Origin: Planctomycetaceae bacterium
GTDB lineage: Bacteria > Planctomycetota > Planctomycetia > Pirellulales > UBA1268
Assembly (NCBI GenBank): GCA_947453875.1
Contig: CANGIH010000086.1
Coordinates: forward strand, 1-8,322
Direction: 5' to 3'
Length of the DNA: 8,322 bases
Part shown: positions 1-7,196 of the stretch, in pieces
Layout: every line of letters begins with the position of its first letter
Position numbering within the stretch: position 1 is the first letter of the stretch
Made by a program: the position numbers and the translations under genes
Notes under the pieces: model-generated
The model's input: only the letters and a program-made list of their open reading frames with translations
The model's database searches: none
Told to the model about the DNA's origin: nothing

Positions 1-660
1 CGCGACGGCGCAGGAACTGACCGGGACAACCGTTTGGAATGCGGCGGAGTAGAGTTCCACCCCCTTTTTCAGACAGGCCGGAGTGAGCCCTCCCACGACC
101 TTCGGGATGTTGGCTGCGGTGAACTTCGGGTTCCCCGGATCCTCGCGTTCGGGCGAATAGACCACGAAGACCGTCTCCCCGGGCTCAAGACCTCGAGCCC
201 TCACCCGCGGTACGACCTCTTCCTCGGTGGTTCCGGGATAGGTGGTGCTCTCCAGGCTGACGACATGCCCGGCATGGAGATGGGGGCAGACCGAGTCGAG
301 GGTGTTGGTGACGTAGGAAAGATCCGGCTCGAGGTGCTCGTCGAGCGGCGTTGGAACACAGAGGATGATCGAATCTGTTTCCGATACCCGGGAGAAATCG
401 GTGGTTGCATCAACCAGTCCAGATTCCCGCGCGGCCGCTATTTCCTCCCCCGGAATGTGCTTGATGTAGCTCTCACCCTTGAGGATGTGGGCAGGTTTCT
501 TCAGGTCGATGTCGAAACCGATCACCCGCCGGCCTGCCCGGGCAAAGGCGAGCATCAACGGGAGCCCGACATATCCCAACCCGACCACGCCGACGCACCC
601 AGGCTGCGGGGGTCCGGAATGAGCCGTTTTATCGGTTGCCACGCTGAACTCCGTGATCAT
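1..660 (-). CDS. wbpA: UDP-N-acetylglucosamine 6-dehydrogenase-like nucleotide-sugar dehydrogenase, C-terminus beyond window
   Basis: The 220 visible codons are the NAD-binding half of a UDP-sugar 6-dehydrogenase, a cytosolic enzyme that oxidises C6 of a UDP-hexose to a uronic acid using NAD+. Visible motifs are the Rossmann loop GLGYVG (27-32), the acidic end of beta-2 FDID (49-52), CVPTPL (101-106), LESTTYPGTT (136-145) and SPEREDPGN (169-177). The last two, together with SYIKHIP (64-70), resemble the WbpA/VipA-type UDP-GlcNAc dehydrogenases more than the UDP-glucose (Ugd) or UDP-ManNAc (WecC) types, though substrate cannot be proven from half a protein. The catalytic Cys region and UDP-binding domain lie beyond position 1. 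The start is uncertain. ATG 660 gives a short leader before the Rossmann fold, but its ribosome site is weak. The frame is open upstream to ATG 762, and an AGGAGGT at 703-709 has no start codon at normal spacing. As a supplier of an acidic sugar, it fits a polysaccharide operon. Confidence 0.9.
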   Translation of the reverse strand, partial: MITEFSVATDKTAHSGPPQPGCVGVVGLGYVGLPLMLAFARAGRRVIGFDIDLKKPAHILKGESYIKHIPGEEIAAARESGLVDATTDFSRVSETDSIILCVPTPLDEHLEPDLSYVTNTLDSVCPHLHAGHVVSLESTTYPGTTEEEVVPRVRARGLEPGETVFVVYSPEREDPGNPKFTAANIPKVVGGLTPACLKKGVELYSAAFQTVVPVSSCAVA

Positions 661-772
661 GACCTGACAAAAATGTGCCGAACGAGTACCGCCGACGAAA
701 AGACCTCCTTCCAGCCGCGCTGACGACAGATGACGTCGTCGCTTGGTTGCGACCGGAGGCATGTTCCCCTGC

Positions 773-976
773 TCATGCCCTTCCACCGATCGGCTCGGTC
801 GGCAGCGACCGAGGGGCTGGCAGTGCTTGAAGCTGTGGCAGGGGCGCCAATGGCGACAGGGGCGCGCTATTCGGCGCGGAGCGAGCCATCGCGGCCTGAC
901 GCATGCGGAGGTTCTGCTTCCAGGCTCCGCCCGCAGGCTCGGTCACGGCCCAGCAGACGAGGACGATGATCAGAAG
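773..976 (-). other. Displaced C-terminal reading frame of the ligase/polymerase gene
   Basis: This stretch would be read if the G10 tract at 983-992 had one more base. The shifted frame stays open for about 67 codons to a TGA at 773-775. It begins with a strongly hydrophobic segment (LLIIVLVCWAV) right after the Ser-Pro-Gly-Gly-Gly turn, then has a basic stretch (WKQNLRMR) and a Pro/Ala-rich tail. That pattern suits a final transmembrane helix with a cytoplasmic tail. The next gene has a possible ATG at 762, so the extended product would leave only 10 nt between genes. The unshifted stop leaves a gap of 207-309 nt, unlike the rest of the operon. That this stretch is coding is inferred. Confidence 0.65.
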
Positions 977-2379
977 CCCCGCCCCCCCCCCGGCGAGAAA
1001 AACGTAGCTTCGGCGATATTCGATGCCATCGCGGAGGCAAACACCGCGACTGGCACCATGCCCCCCCGCGTGGCACAGATACCAAGCGCTCCCATCCAGA
1101 GGAAGACGAGGACGGCGATCGGGATACCCAATTCCTCGATCACCATCAGGGGCATCACCCCCTTCTCCACGGTGGCCATGATGGGAAGACCAAAAATACC
1201 GTCGCGAACGACTGCCCCAAACAAGGATGGGTCGGAAGCGATCCCGAATCCGATGCCGTCGACAGGGTGCTTGCCGATGTTGTCCGACATAATCGCGATC
1301 AGGCCTCCGCGGGACGCCATGCCGGCCTCGATCAACGACAAGTCCTCACCACCTTTGGCGTTGCCTTTATTGATGAAGTCAGCGGCGAATTTGCCGATCT
1401 GATCACCGAAGGGAACGAGCAGGATGCCGAACAGGACGACAGCCGCGACGATGCGGCCAGCAACAATTCTTGGATTCAGCCTCGACGAAGTCATCGCATT
1501 GCTCGCGATCTGGTAGGCAAAGGCAGCGACCATGCCAACCACGAAGGCAAGCATGCCGATTCGGGCTTTGGAGTGAAAAACTTCCGCCAGAGCGATCAAC
1601 AGAACCACGCCCCGCCACCAACTCAGGGGGCGTTGCGTGAGGCATTGACAGGCGAGGAAGGTAGCCACGACCCCCGCCACCATCCCGAATTCTTGAGAAT
1701 GGGAGAGAACGCCACAGAAGAGGTTGCCCCGTCGCATGTATCCCGCGCTCATGAACGCCATGGGAAGACTGCAGCAGATGACCAAGACCAACCCCCCGAA
1801 CACCGTCTGGGCGGTGACATGCCTTTCGGCAGGCGACATCCACGCCCACCCACACAGGGCCGTCATAAACGCGACAGAGAACACGACTGCCTTGAGCAGC
1901 GAGATGTCGAGCATCGGACTGACGAGGAAGCAGTGAATGATGATGACCACGAGGATCGACAACGTTGTCCAGATGAGGCTGCGGGCCTTGGTGGTTGAGC
2001 GGGCGGTGGAACCGCGGGCGAAAACCGAAAGTGCTGCACAGAGGATGACAACATAGCGCAAAATCGCCGCCATAAGCGGAGGGCCGCAGAAGGCGTGGCT
2101 GGCCATGTTGAAGAGCCAACAAAGGAACAACGACACGACCGCCTGCCTGCGGCCCGTCAGCGCCCAGATCGCCACCACGACATACGCCGCCGCGGAAGTT
2201 GGGGGGGAGGCGATGCGCAGCAGCGTGGCGATGAGAGGAATGGCCACAACACCGATCTGCCCCAAACGGAACCTGCCCGCATCCCACTGCCGGGTCGCCC
2301 CAGGGAATGCCATCCCGATGCCAGGCCCCCGAACGGGGCCGGAAACGATGTCCGTGGCAGTGATCATGGAAGGATCCAC
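970..2379 (-). CDS. O-antigen ligase/polymerase-like (Wzy/WaaL/ExoQ type) membrane protein, frame ends at a G10 tract
   Basis: This is a 469-residue polytopic membrane protein with about 12-13 hydrophobic segments (for example near 42-57, 63-75, 103-120, 135-155, 161-178, 190-210, 230-246, 274-291, 305-322, 414-430 and 440-452). A large soluble loop between about 323 and 413 holds SRGGL (356-360) and HPVDGIGFG (371-379), which resemble the conserved loop of O-antigen ligase/polymerase family proteins. SKARIGM (270-276) is also typical of them. Such proteins polymerise or transfer lipid-linked glycans on the periplasmic face. Ligase and polymerase cannot be told apart here. The gene starts 5 nt after the upstream glycosyltransferase. 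GTG 2379 is the longest start and ATG 2367 is an alternative; neither has a clear ribosome site. The reading frame stops at 970, directly after ten G in a row, inside what looks like the beginning of a last helix. One extra G would give a protein of about 535 residues ending at 773. The gene may therefore be phase-variable, or the stop may be a sequence error. Confidence 0.85.
   Translation of the reverse strand: MDPSMITATDIVSGPVRGPGIGMAFPGATRQWDAGRFRLGQIGVVAIPLIATLLRIASPPTSAAAYVVVAIWALTGRRQAVVSLFLCWLFNMASHAFCGPPLMAAILRYVVILCAALSVFARGSTARSTTKARSLIWTTLSILVVIIIHCFLVSPMLDISLLKAVVFSVAFMTALCGWAWMSPAERHVTAQTVFGGLVLVICCSLPMAFMSAGYMRRGNLFCGVLSHSQEFGMVAGVVATFLACQCLTQRPLSWWRGVVLLIALAEVFHSKARIGMLAFVVGMVAAFAYQIASNAMTSSRLNPRIVAGRIVAAVVLFGILLVPFGDQIGKFAADFINKGNAKGGEDLSLIEAGMASRGGLIAIMSDNIGKHPVDGIGFGIASDPSLFGAVVRDGIFGLPIMATVEKGVMPLMVIEELGIPIAVLVFLWMGALGICATRGGMVPVAVFASAMASNIAEATFFSPGGGRGF
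983..992 (-). repeat. Homopolymeric G10 tract (C10 on the plus strand) in coding sequence
   Basis: Ten consecutive C on the plus strand, followed at lower coordinates by one G and four more C (978-981). On the coding strand the tract falls in Pro-Gly-Gly-Gly codons just before the premature stop. Poly-G/C tracts of this length are classic slipped-strand mispairing sites in surface-glycan genes, and they are also frequent sites of base-count errors in sequencing. Confidence 0.9.
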
Positions 2380-2384
2380 GGTGT

Positions 2385-3524
2385 TCAGGACGGGAGCGAG
2401 GTGCGGGCGACGATTTCCAGAAACGCCTGGGAGGCGGTTTCCGGCGCAGTCCTGACTGCCTGAGCGTGGGTGCGCTGACGCCGTCGAGCGTCAATCTTAC
2501 CCCCTGCCACGCAGCCGTGCAGCATTCCAGCAAGCACCGGTACATTCCCGGCAGGGAAGACGAATCCGGCGTCGCTGGTCTGGATGAGCATGGCCGCCCC
2601 ACACCCTGTCGAGCAGATCACGGGCGTGCCGGCGATCAACGCCTCGTTGACAACGATCCCCCAGCCGTCATGCCGGCTGGGGGCGATGCACCAATCACTG
2701 GAGGCAATCTTTTGGCGAAGAAGGGCGTTGGGAAGGGGGGGATGGAACGCCACCCGGTCACCGAGGCCGCAGCGGCGGGCCTGGCGCTCGAGTGCCCCCT
2801 TCCGCGGCCCCGATCCGTAAATATCGCAGCGCCATCCGGCCGGAGAGGTACCACCGAGTGCTGCCAGCAGCAGGTCAAATCCCTTGCGGTGGATGAATTG
2901 GCCAGCCGCAATGAAACGAACCGGTCCGGTCGAATCCATCTCACCCCGGGGCCAGGGTTCCGAGGGTACCGGGATGTGATAGCCCACCGCATGAATTGTG
3001 CCGACGGGAAACCCCACGTCCCTGAAGAAATTCTGCCCCAGGTTCCCCATTCCGAGGACAAATTCCATTCGCTTCCCCCAGCGGCGTGCCAGCCACCGGC
3101 CGCGGAGACGTTTGACTCCCCCCGACCATGGCCCCAACTCCGGCGCCTCCGACAGCATCGCCAGACGGGCGGACGAGTCAGCAAGCCGGCGGAATGCCCG
3201 CCACACGATGCGATGGGAGAAAAACCCCGAGAAAACGTGGAGCGAGTCGCGGCCGCGGTGGGCTGCGAGTGATTCAAATGCCGCGGGACAGGAGACATCG
3301 ACCACCCGCACCCGCTCGTGCGGAACGGGCATCCATCCCTGGGCGATCCGTTCCGCCGGGAGATCCCGCTCGGCCGCAAGGACAACCTCGCCCGGAAAGC
3401 CAATGGCCACAGCCTCCAGAAAATCACGCTGGTGCGGGCTGACAATCGGCTGCCAGAAGACGATGCGTCGGAGGCCATGCAGACCTTCCAGAAGGGCATC
3501 GTCGGCAGCGCGAACCGCAGTCAC
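2385..3524 (-). CDS. Glycosyltransferase family 4 (GT-B fold), DGWG subtype
   Basis: This 379-residue cytosolic or membrane-associated glycosyltransferase probably adds one sugar to the lipid-linked repeat unit. The C-terminal Rossmann domain begins with AAGQFIHRKGFDLLLAAL (206-223) and contains IYGSGP (235-240), PSRHDGWGIVVNEAL (282-296) and AGTPVICS (298-305). The GT4 E-x7-E signature appears as D286-x7-E294, the variant in which DGWG replaces the first Glu. The N-terminal acceptor domain starts at IVFWQPIVSPHQ (21-32). The frame is open further upstream to ATG 3596, but GTG 3524 is preferred. It overlaps the ABC exporter stop as GTGA and is preceded at 6-nt spacing by a perfect anti-Shine-Dalgarno match (3531-3539). 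Translational coupling to the exporter is likely. Donor and acceptor sugars cannot be predicted. Confidence 0.92.
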   Translation of the reverse strand: MTAVRAADDALLEGLHGLRRIVFWQPIVSPHQRDFLEAVAIGFPGEVVLAAERDLPAERIAQGWMPVPHERVRVVDVSCPAAFESLAAHRGRDSLHVFSGFFSHRIVWRAFRRLADSSARLAMLSEAPELGPWSGGVKRLRGRWLARRWGKRMEFVLGMGNLGQNFFRDVGFPVGTIHAVGYHIPVPSEPWPRGEMDSTGPVRFIAAGQFIHRKGFDLLLAALGGTSPAGWRCDIYGSGPRKGALERQARRCGLGDRVAFHPPLPNALLRQKIASSDWCIAPSRHDGWGIVVNEALIAGTPVICSTGCGAAMLIQTSDAGFVFPAGNVPVLAGMLHGCVAGGKIDARRRQRTHAQAVRTAPETASQAFLEIVARTSLPS

Positions 3525-5257
3525 GTCCCCATCACCTCCGAGAATCTTCCAGATCTTACCAACCGCCCATGCTCCAGCCGATAGAGGATATCGCACCGTT
3601 CGACCGTCGACAGCCGGTGGGCGACGATCACGATGGTCTTGGAGCCGTGCAGCGCGTTCACGGCCGCCATCACCTCCGACTCCGTTCCGGCGTCGAGCGC
3701 GCTCGTGGCCTCATCCAGAACCAAGACCTGCGGATCGTGATACAACGCGCGGGCTATGCCAATCCGTTGTCGCTGTCCACCCGACAAACGTACTCCCCGC
3801 TCCCCGATGATGGTCGCCGCGCCGTCCGGAAGGCTGGCGAGGAATTCGTCGAGTCGAGCGGCTCGGATCGCCCGATCCATCGCCGAGTCATCAATTTCGT
3901 CGGCCGGCACTCCGAAGGCGATGTTGGCGCGGAGCGTGTCGTCGCACAGGTAAATGCTCTGTGGCACGTAGCCGATGCGTCTCTGCCACCCACGGATGTT
4001 CTGCCGGATATCAAATCCATCGACGATCACCCGCCCGGAGGTCGGTTCGAGGAGACCAAGGAGGATGTCGACGGCAGTACTCTTCCCGGCACCACTTCCG
4101 CCAACGATCCCCACCGACTGCCCGCATGGAATCCGAATCGTCACGTCATGGAGGGCCTCAGTGGTTGCGTTGGGAAACCGGAATCTGACCCCCTCCAGCA
4201 AGACCTCCCCGACAAATTCCAAAGGCTTCCCAGAATCCTTATTTGATGGGGCCGTGGGGAGGGAAAGCTCCTCGTGAAGCGTGCCGATCAACTCGTTGCC
4301 GAACTGGAGACTTTGAAATGCCTGCGAAAGTCGGTTCACTGAGGGAAGGAGACGGAACGCGGCAGCGGCAAACAACCCCAGTGAGGGCAGCAACGTGCCA
4401 CTCGCCCGCCCTTCCCAGAGCATGACTGAGGTCAGGAGACATATGGCAAGCACGGCAACGAGTTCCAGCCACAGCCTCGGTAGCTGCTGGAATACCGTCT
4501 GGCGGGCCGTCATAAGCGCGACGATGTCGCTCTCGCGCCGGTAGTGGTCGATGAAAATCTCCTCACAACCACGGATCTTGATGTCCTTGGCGCCACCCAT
4601 CCCTTGGTAGAGGTGGCGATTGAGTTGTTTCAAGTGCTCGAACCGGGTGGCTCCCCATTCCTTGAGCTTCCGTCCCGTGAGTCGGCCCAGGAGCAGGGTG
4701 GCGGCGCCTATCAGTCCGCCAACGACAAGTGTTCCGATCGGCTCAACGCAAAGCAGTAGGGCGACAATTCCTCCGAGAACGAGTGACTCTGCGATGGCGT
4801 TGAGTATCGCGATGATTTGATTCGACAGGGCCTGCACCTCGATGATATTCCGCCCCAGTTCCGAGGAGTTCCGGCAAAGGTGAAATGCCCATGGCTGCCG
4901 CAGGTAGATTGCGTACAGCTTCCGCCCCAGACTCGCCTGAAGCGCCGCCACGAATCGTGACTGCCAATACGAAGAGAACAGCAGGAATGCGGTCTTGACC
5001 GCATACACCGCGAACAGCGCAACGAGTCCGCCGAGGATGACCTGCTGCTGGGTGGGGTTCCCGAGCCAAGCCATCCAGCCGGCGATAAGCGGCGAAGGTT
5101 CCTCCCCGAGCCTGGCCATCAAGGCCAACGCCGGAAGGACCATCCCCACCCCGAGGACCTCGAGCAGCATGCTGAGCACCATCATCGCCATCAGGACAAG
5201 AGCGGCTGAACGCTGGCGACTGTTGAGCATGCCCCATATGAGCAACATTGATCTCAT
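3521..5257 (-). CDS. ABC exporter (MsbA/PglK-type transmembrane-ATPase fusion), candidate lipid-linked oligosaccharide flippase
   Basis: This 578-residue half-transporter has an N-terminal membrane domain of about six helices (near 18-48, 73-95, 150-171, 174-191, 262-281 and 286-302) fused to an ATPase. The ATPase is complete: Walker A GGSGAGKST (386-394), Q-loop Gln433, signature LSGGQ (491-495), Walker B VLVLDE (511-516) and switch His547. It would act as a homodimer in the inner membrane. GGAKDIKIRG (221-230) in the coupling region resembles PglK/WlaB-like flippases and related glycan exporters. Between two glycosyltransferases, with no Wzx in view, it is best read as a flippase for the lipid-linked repeat unit. 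Export of a lipid or peptide cannot be excluded. ATG 5257 was chosen because it overlaps the upstream stop as ATGA and has GGGAGGGAG just before it (5261-5269). A longer frame to 5392 lacks such support. Confidence 0.92.
   Translation of the reverse strand: MRSMLLIWGMLNSRQRSAALVLMAMMVLSMLLEVLGVGMVLPALALMARLGEEPSPLIAGWMAWLGNPTQQQVILGGLVALFAVYAVKTAFLLFSSYWQSRFVAALQASLGRKLYAIYLRQPWAFHLCRNSSELGRNIIEVQALSNQIIAILNAIAESLVLGGIVALLLCVEPIGTLVVGGLIGAATLLLGRLTGRKLKEWGATRFEHLKQLNRHLYQGMGGAKDIKIRGCEEIFIDHYRRESDIVALMTARQTVFQQLPRLWLELVAVLAICLLTSVMLWEGRASGTLLPSLGLFAAAAFRLLPSVNRLSQAFQSLQFGNELIGTLHEELSLPTAPSNKDSGKPLEFVGEVLLEGVRFRFPNATTEALHDVTIRIPCGQSVGIVGGSGAGKSTAVDILLGLLEPTSGRVIVDGFDIRQNIRGWQRRIGYVPQSIYLCDDTLRANIAFGVPADEIDDSAMDRAIRAARLDEFLASLPDGAATIIGERGVRLSGGQRQRIGIARALYHDPQVLVLDEATSALDAGTESEVMAAVNALHGSKTIVIVAHRLSTVERCDILYRLEHGRLVRSGRFSEVMGT
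3531..3539 (-). promoter_or_regulatory. Ribosome binding site deciding the GTG 3524 start
   Basis: The coding strand reads GGAGGTGAT, complementary to the 16S rRNA 3' end, 6 nt ahead of GTG 3524. It lies inside the last codons of the ABC exporter gene. It supports GTG 3524 over the longer ATG 3596 start, which would overlap the exporter by 76 nt. Confidence 0.75.
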
Positions 5258-6438
5258 GAGCTCCCTCCCGGCAATCCGACGGATGAGCAATTCACCGCCA
5301 TCGGACTGGGCTGCTGCAGCGCCACTGCCAGGCGGTCGATGCACGCCTCCCAGGTGAAACCGGCGGCGCGACGCCGACCGCGATCGACCCACGCTCCGCG
5401 CAGGCCCCTGTCATCCCGCAAGGCCACGACCGCGTCGGCTACCGTCTCTGGGCGTTCGTGGTCGACGTACCAAGCCCCCTCACCAGCCGTCTCCGGCACC
5501 GCCGTCAGCCGGCAGGCGAGCACCGGAAGCGCCGCGGCCATCGCCTCCAGGGCGACCATGCCGAAAGACTCGACGTTGGGGAGATAGAGGAGGGAAAGGT
5601 ATCCGGGCATCATCGAAGCAAGTTCCTCGGGCGAACGGAACCCGAGCCTCCGGATATTGGGGCGACGCTCGCAGGCGGTCACGGCCCGGTCGTCATCCAT
5701 GGTGCCCACCACGTCGATCGTCACGGCGGGAAGGCGTGCCGCGAGGGCATCCGCCGCCGCGAGGATCGAATCGATGCCATCCCAGGCGTTGAGGCCCCCG
5801 ACGACGAGCAACTTGTCTCGATCGTACCAAGAGCCTGCATCACCAGCCATCGCCGCGGCGCCGGCAGCAAAGAATGGCTTGTCGACGCCGTTGCCGATGA
5901 CCACCGACCGATCCTTCGAAAGGCCAAAGCGATCGACGAGAAACCGCTCCAGGTACCGCGATACCGGCAGAATGAGGTCGGCGTGGGCACAGACACGACG
6001 GAAAAAATGCCCCATCCGCAATCGCTCCCACCCGGCCCAGAGGGAGTCGTGGTCTGGACAGTTGGGCTCGAACCATGTGCTGCCGTGAATGGTCACCGCC
6101 GTCCGGGCATGGCGGGTGGGCGCCCAGAGTTCCTGGGGCGACCAGACCCAGTCGACGCCGGGGCAGTAGCGATCGATGGGAGGGAATGAAGCAACCGACC
6201 AGACCAATCGGCCCCACCTGTTGGAGAGGGGAATCGGTTGGACGGGCAGCCCATGAAGACTGCTCGTGTCGGGCAGACGGCCCGCGGCCAACTGCGACCG
6301 GGGCGCGATCACCGACACCTCGAATCCTGGGCACGTGGCGAGACCATGCACCATTCGCGCGATGTGCTTGTCGACCCCGGTGGGCCGGCGGGTCGTGTAG
6401 CGGACGTCGACATGGGCGGCGACGCGGATGGGCGGCAT
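5254..6438 (-). CDS. Glycosyltransferase family 4 (GT-B fold)
   Basis: This 394-residue glycosyltransferase has an N-terminal acceptor domain with the nucleotide-loop-like RPTGVDKHIARMVHGL (18-33) and VTIHGSTWFE (115-124). A linker holds ILPVSRYLERFL (156-167) and IGNGVD (181-186). The C-terminal donor domain starts at LLVVGGLNAWDGIDSILAAADAL (210-232) and carries a canonical E290-x7-E298 signature (ESFGMVALE), then AALPVLACR (302-310) and VPETAGEGA (314-322). It probably uses a nucleotide sugar to extend the lipid-linked repeat unit on the cytoplasmic face. ATG 6438 is the start. The open frame extends to 6621, but that part overlaps the upstream acyltransferase, is Arg/Pro-rich and lacks ATG, GTG or TTG codons between 6525 and 6438. 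The ribosome site for ATG 6438 is poor. The stop overlaps the exporter ATG. Sugar specificity is unknown. Confidence 0.92.
   Translation of the reverse strand: MPPIRVAAHVDVRYTTRRPTGVDKHIARMVHGLATCPGFEVSVIAPRSQLAAGRLPDTSSLHGLPVQPIPLSNRWGRLVWSVASFPPIDRYCPGVDWVWSPQELWAPTRHARTAVTIHGSTWFEPNCPDHDSLWAGWERLRMGHFFRRVCAHADLILPVSRYLERFLVDRFGLSKDRSVVIGNGVDKPFFAAGAAAMAGDAGSWYDRDKLLVVGGLNAWDGIDSILAAADALAARLPAVTIDVVGTMDDDRAVTACERRPNIRRLGFRSPEELASMMPGYLSLLYLPNVESFGMVALEAMAAALPVLACRLTAVPETAGEGAWYVDHERPETVADAVVALRDDRGLRGAWVDRGRRRAAGFTWEACIDRLAVALQQPSPMAVNCSSVGLPGGSS
5261..5269 (-). promoter_or_regulatory. Ribosome binding site for the ABC exporter
   Basis: The coding strand reads GGGAGGGAG, ending 3 nt before ATG 5257, with its GGGAGG core at 6-nt spacing. 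It lies in the last codons of the upstream glycosyltransferase. With the ATGA stop/start overlap it argues for ATG 5257 and for coupled translation. Confidence 0.7.
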
Positions 6439-6524
6439 CGAGATCGGCCAGAGCGGGGGAGGGGAAGGGGATGTGACGCACGCCAGGAGATGGCCGGCAA
6501 GGCACCGCCGCGCCGAGATGGGCC

Positions 6525-7196
6525 TCACTCGATGAGGCGACCGATCCTCCCCGGCACTCCATAGATGATCGAGTCGGCGGGGGCATCGGCCAGGGCGGCG
6601 GAATTGGCGCTTACCTTGCAACGATCGCCCAGCCGCCGGCCTGGGCCGACCGCGGCGTGCAGCCCGAGAAAGGTGTCCGCACCGATATGGGCATCGCCTG
6701 CCAGCGTGGCGTAGGGGGAGAAGACGGCATACTCGCCCGCAGAGGCGTCATGGGCCAACGACGCGTGGTAGTTCACCAGCACGCAGGCGCCGGTCACCGC
6801 AGCGTCGCTGACGATGCCGTACGGACAGACAATCGAACCGGCGCCGAGCACCGCGCTCGGGGCAATGATCGCCGTGGGGTGGACGAGCGTGACGAATCTT
6901 CCTCCGCGGGCAAGCAGCGTCTCCGCCACGCGGCGGCGGACCCGCGGGATCCCGATCGCAAGGAGCAGCCCATCCTCCGGCATGGGGACAAAACTGGCAG
7001 GGTCACCCAGGACCGGTGCATACCCCCCTTTGCTCGGATCGGCATCGAGAAACCCGACCAACTCCGGGCCAGCCGCCCCCCATGCGTCGCGAGCCCAGTT
7101 CCACACCTCCCGACCAAACCCTCCGGCCCCAACGATCAGCAAGCGGCGGTACGACGATGGAAGGCCGGACGGTGATGCAGACAAGGAACCGGGCAC
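6525..7196 (-). CDS. NeuD/PglD-family sugar O- or N-acyltransferase
   Basis: This 223-residue protein has the two-part layout of NeuD/PglD enzymes. An N-terminal Rossmann-like domain carries LLIVGAGGFGREV (19-31) and the FLDAD segment (49-53). A left-handed beta-helix of hexapeptide repeats runs from about 106 to 205 (HPTAIIAPSAVLGAGS, then SPYATLAGDAHIG). The expected catalytic pair is His149-Asp150 in NYHASLAHD. The tail YGVPGR (212-217) is typical of hexapeptide transferases. The family transfers acetyl or longer acyl groups from CoA to amino sugars or sialic acids. An acyl ligase and a FabG-like reductase upstream raise the possibility of a non-acetyl donor, which is inference. GTG 7196 is the first possible start: an in-frame TGA lies 30 nt upstream and GGGGAG sits 7 nt before it. 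The gene is separated from the next glycosyltransferase by 86 nt. Confidence 0.9.
   Translation of the reverse strand: MPGSLSASPSGLPSSYRRLLIVGAGGFGREVWNWARDAWGAAGPELVGFLDADPSKGGYAPVLGDPASFVPMPEDGLLLAIGIPRVRRRVAETLLARGGRFVTLVHPTAIIAPSAVLGAGSIVCPYGIVSDAAVTGACVLVNYHASLAHDASAGEYAVFSPYATLAGDAHIGADTFLGLHAAVGPGRRLGDRCKVSANSAALADAPADSIIYGVPGRIGRLIE

Noticed and set aside
34..723. 229-codon plus-strand open frame opposite the dehydrogenase
   Set aside because: Its product is low-complexity and resembles no known family, while the minus strand encodes the recognisable dehydrogenase motifs. It is an antisense shadow common in GC-rich DNA.
743..1998. Several plus-strand open frames opposite the ligase/polymerase gene, including a 219- and a 243-codon one
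   Set aside because: Products are charged or low-complexity with no domain signatures, and they lie opposite a clear polytopic membrane protein.
1403..2602. 399-codon minus-strand open frame overlapping the ligase/polymerase and glycosyltransferase genes
   Set aside because: It is an out-of-frame reading of two well-supported genes; the product is Arg/Pro/His-rich with no domain.
2735..2741. G7 run (C7 on the coding strand) in the downstream GT4 gene
   Set aside because: The frame is intact through it and runs of 7 are not rare in GC-rich coding sequence.
5258..5392. N-terminal extension of the ABC exporter frame
   Set aside because: It overlaps the upstream glycosyltransferase, while ATG 5257 has an ATGA overlap and a ribosome site.
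6439..6621. N-terminal extension of the upstream GT4 frame
   Set aside because: The extension is Arg/Pro-rich, runs into the acyltransferase gene, and has no usable start codon between 6525 and 6438. ATG 6438 fits the GT4 fold.
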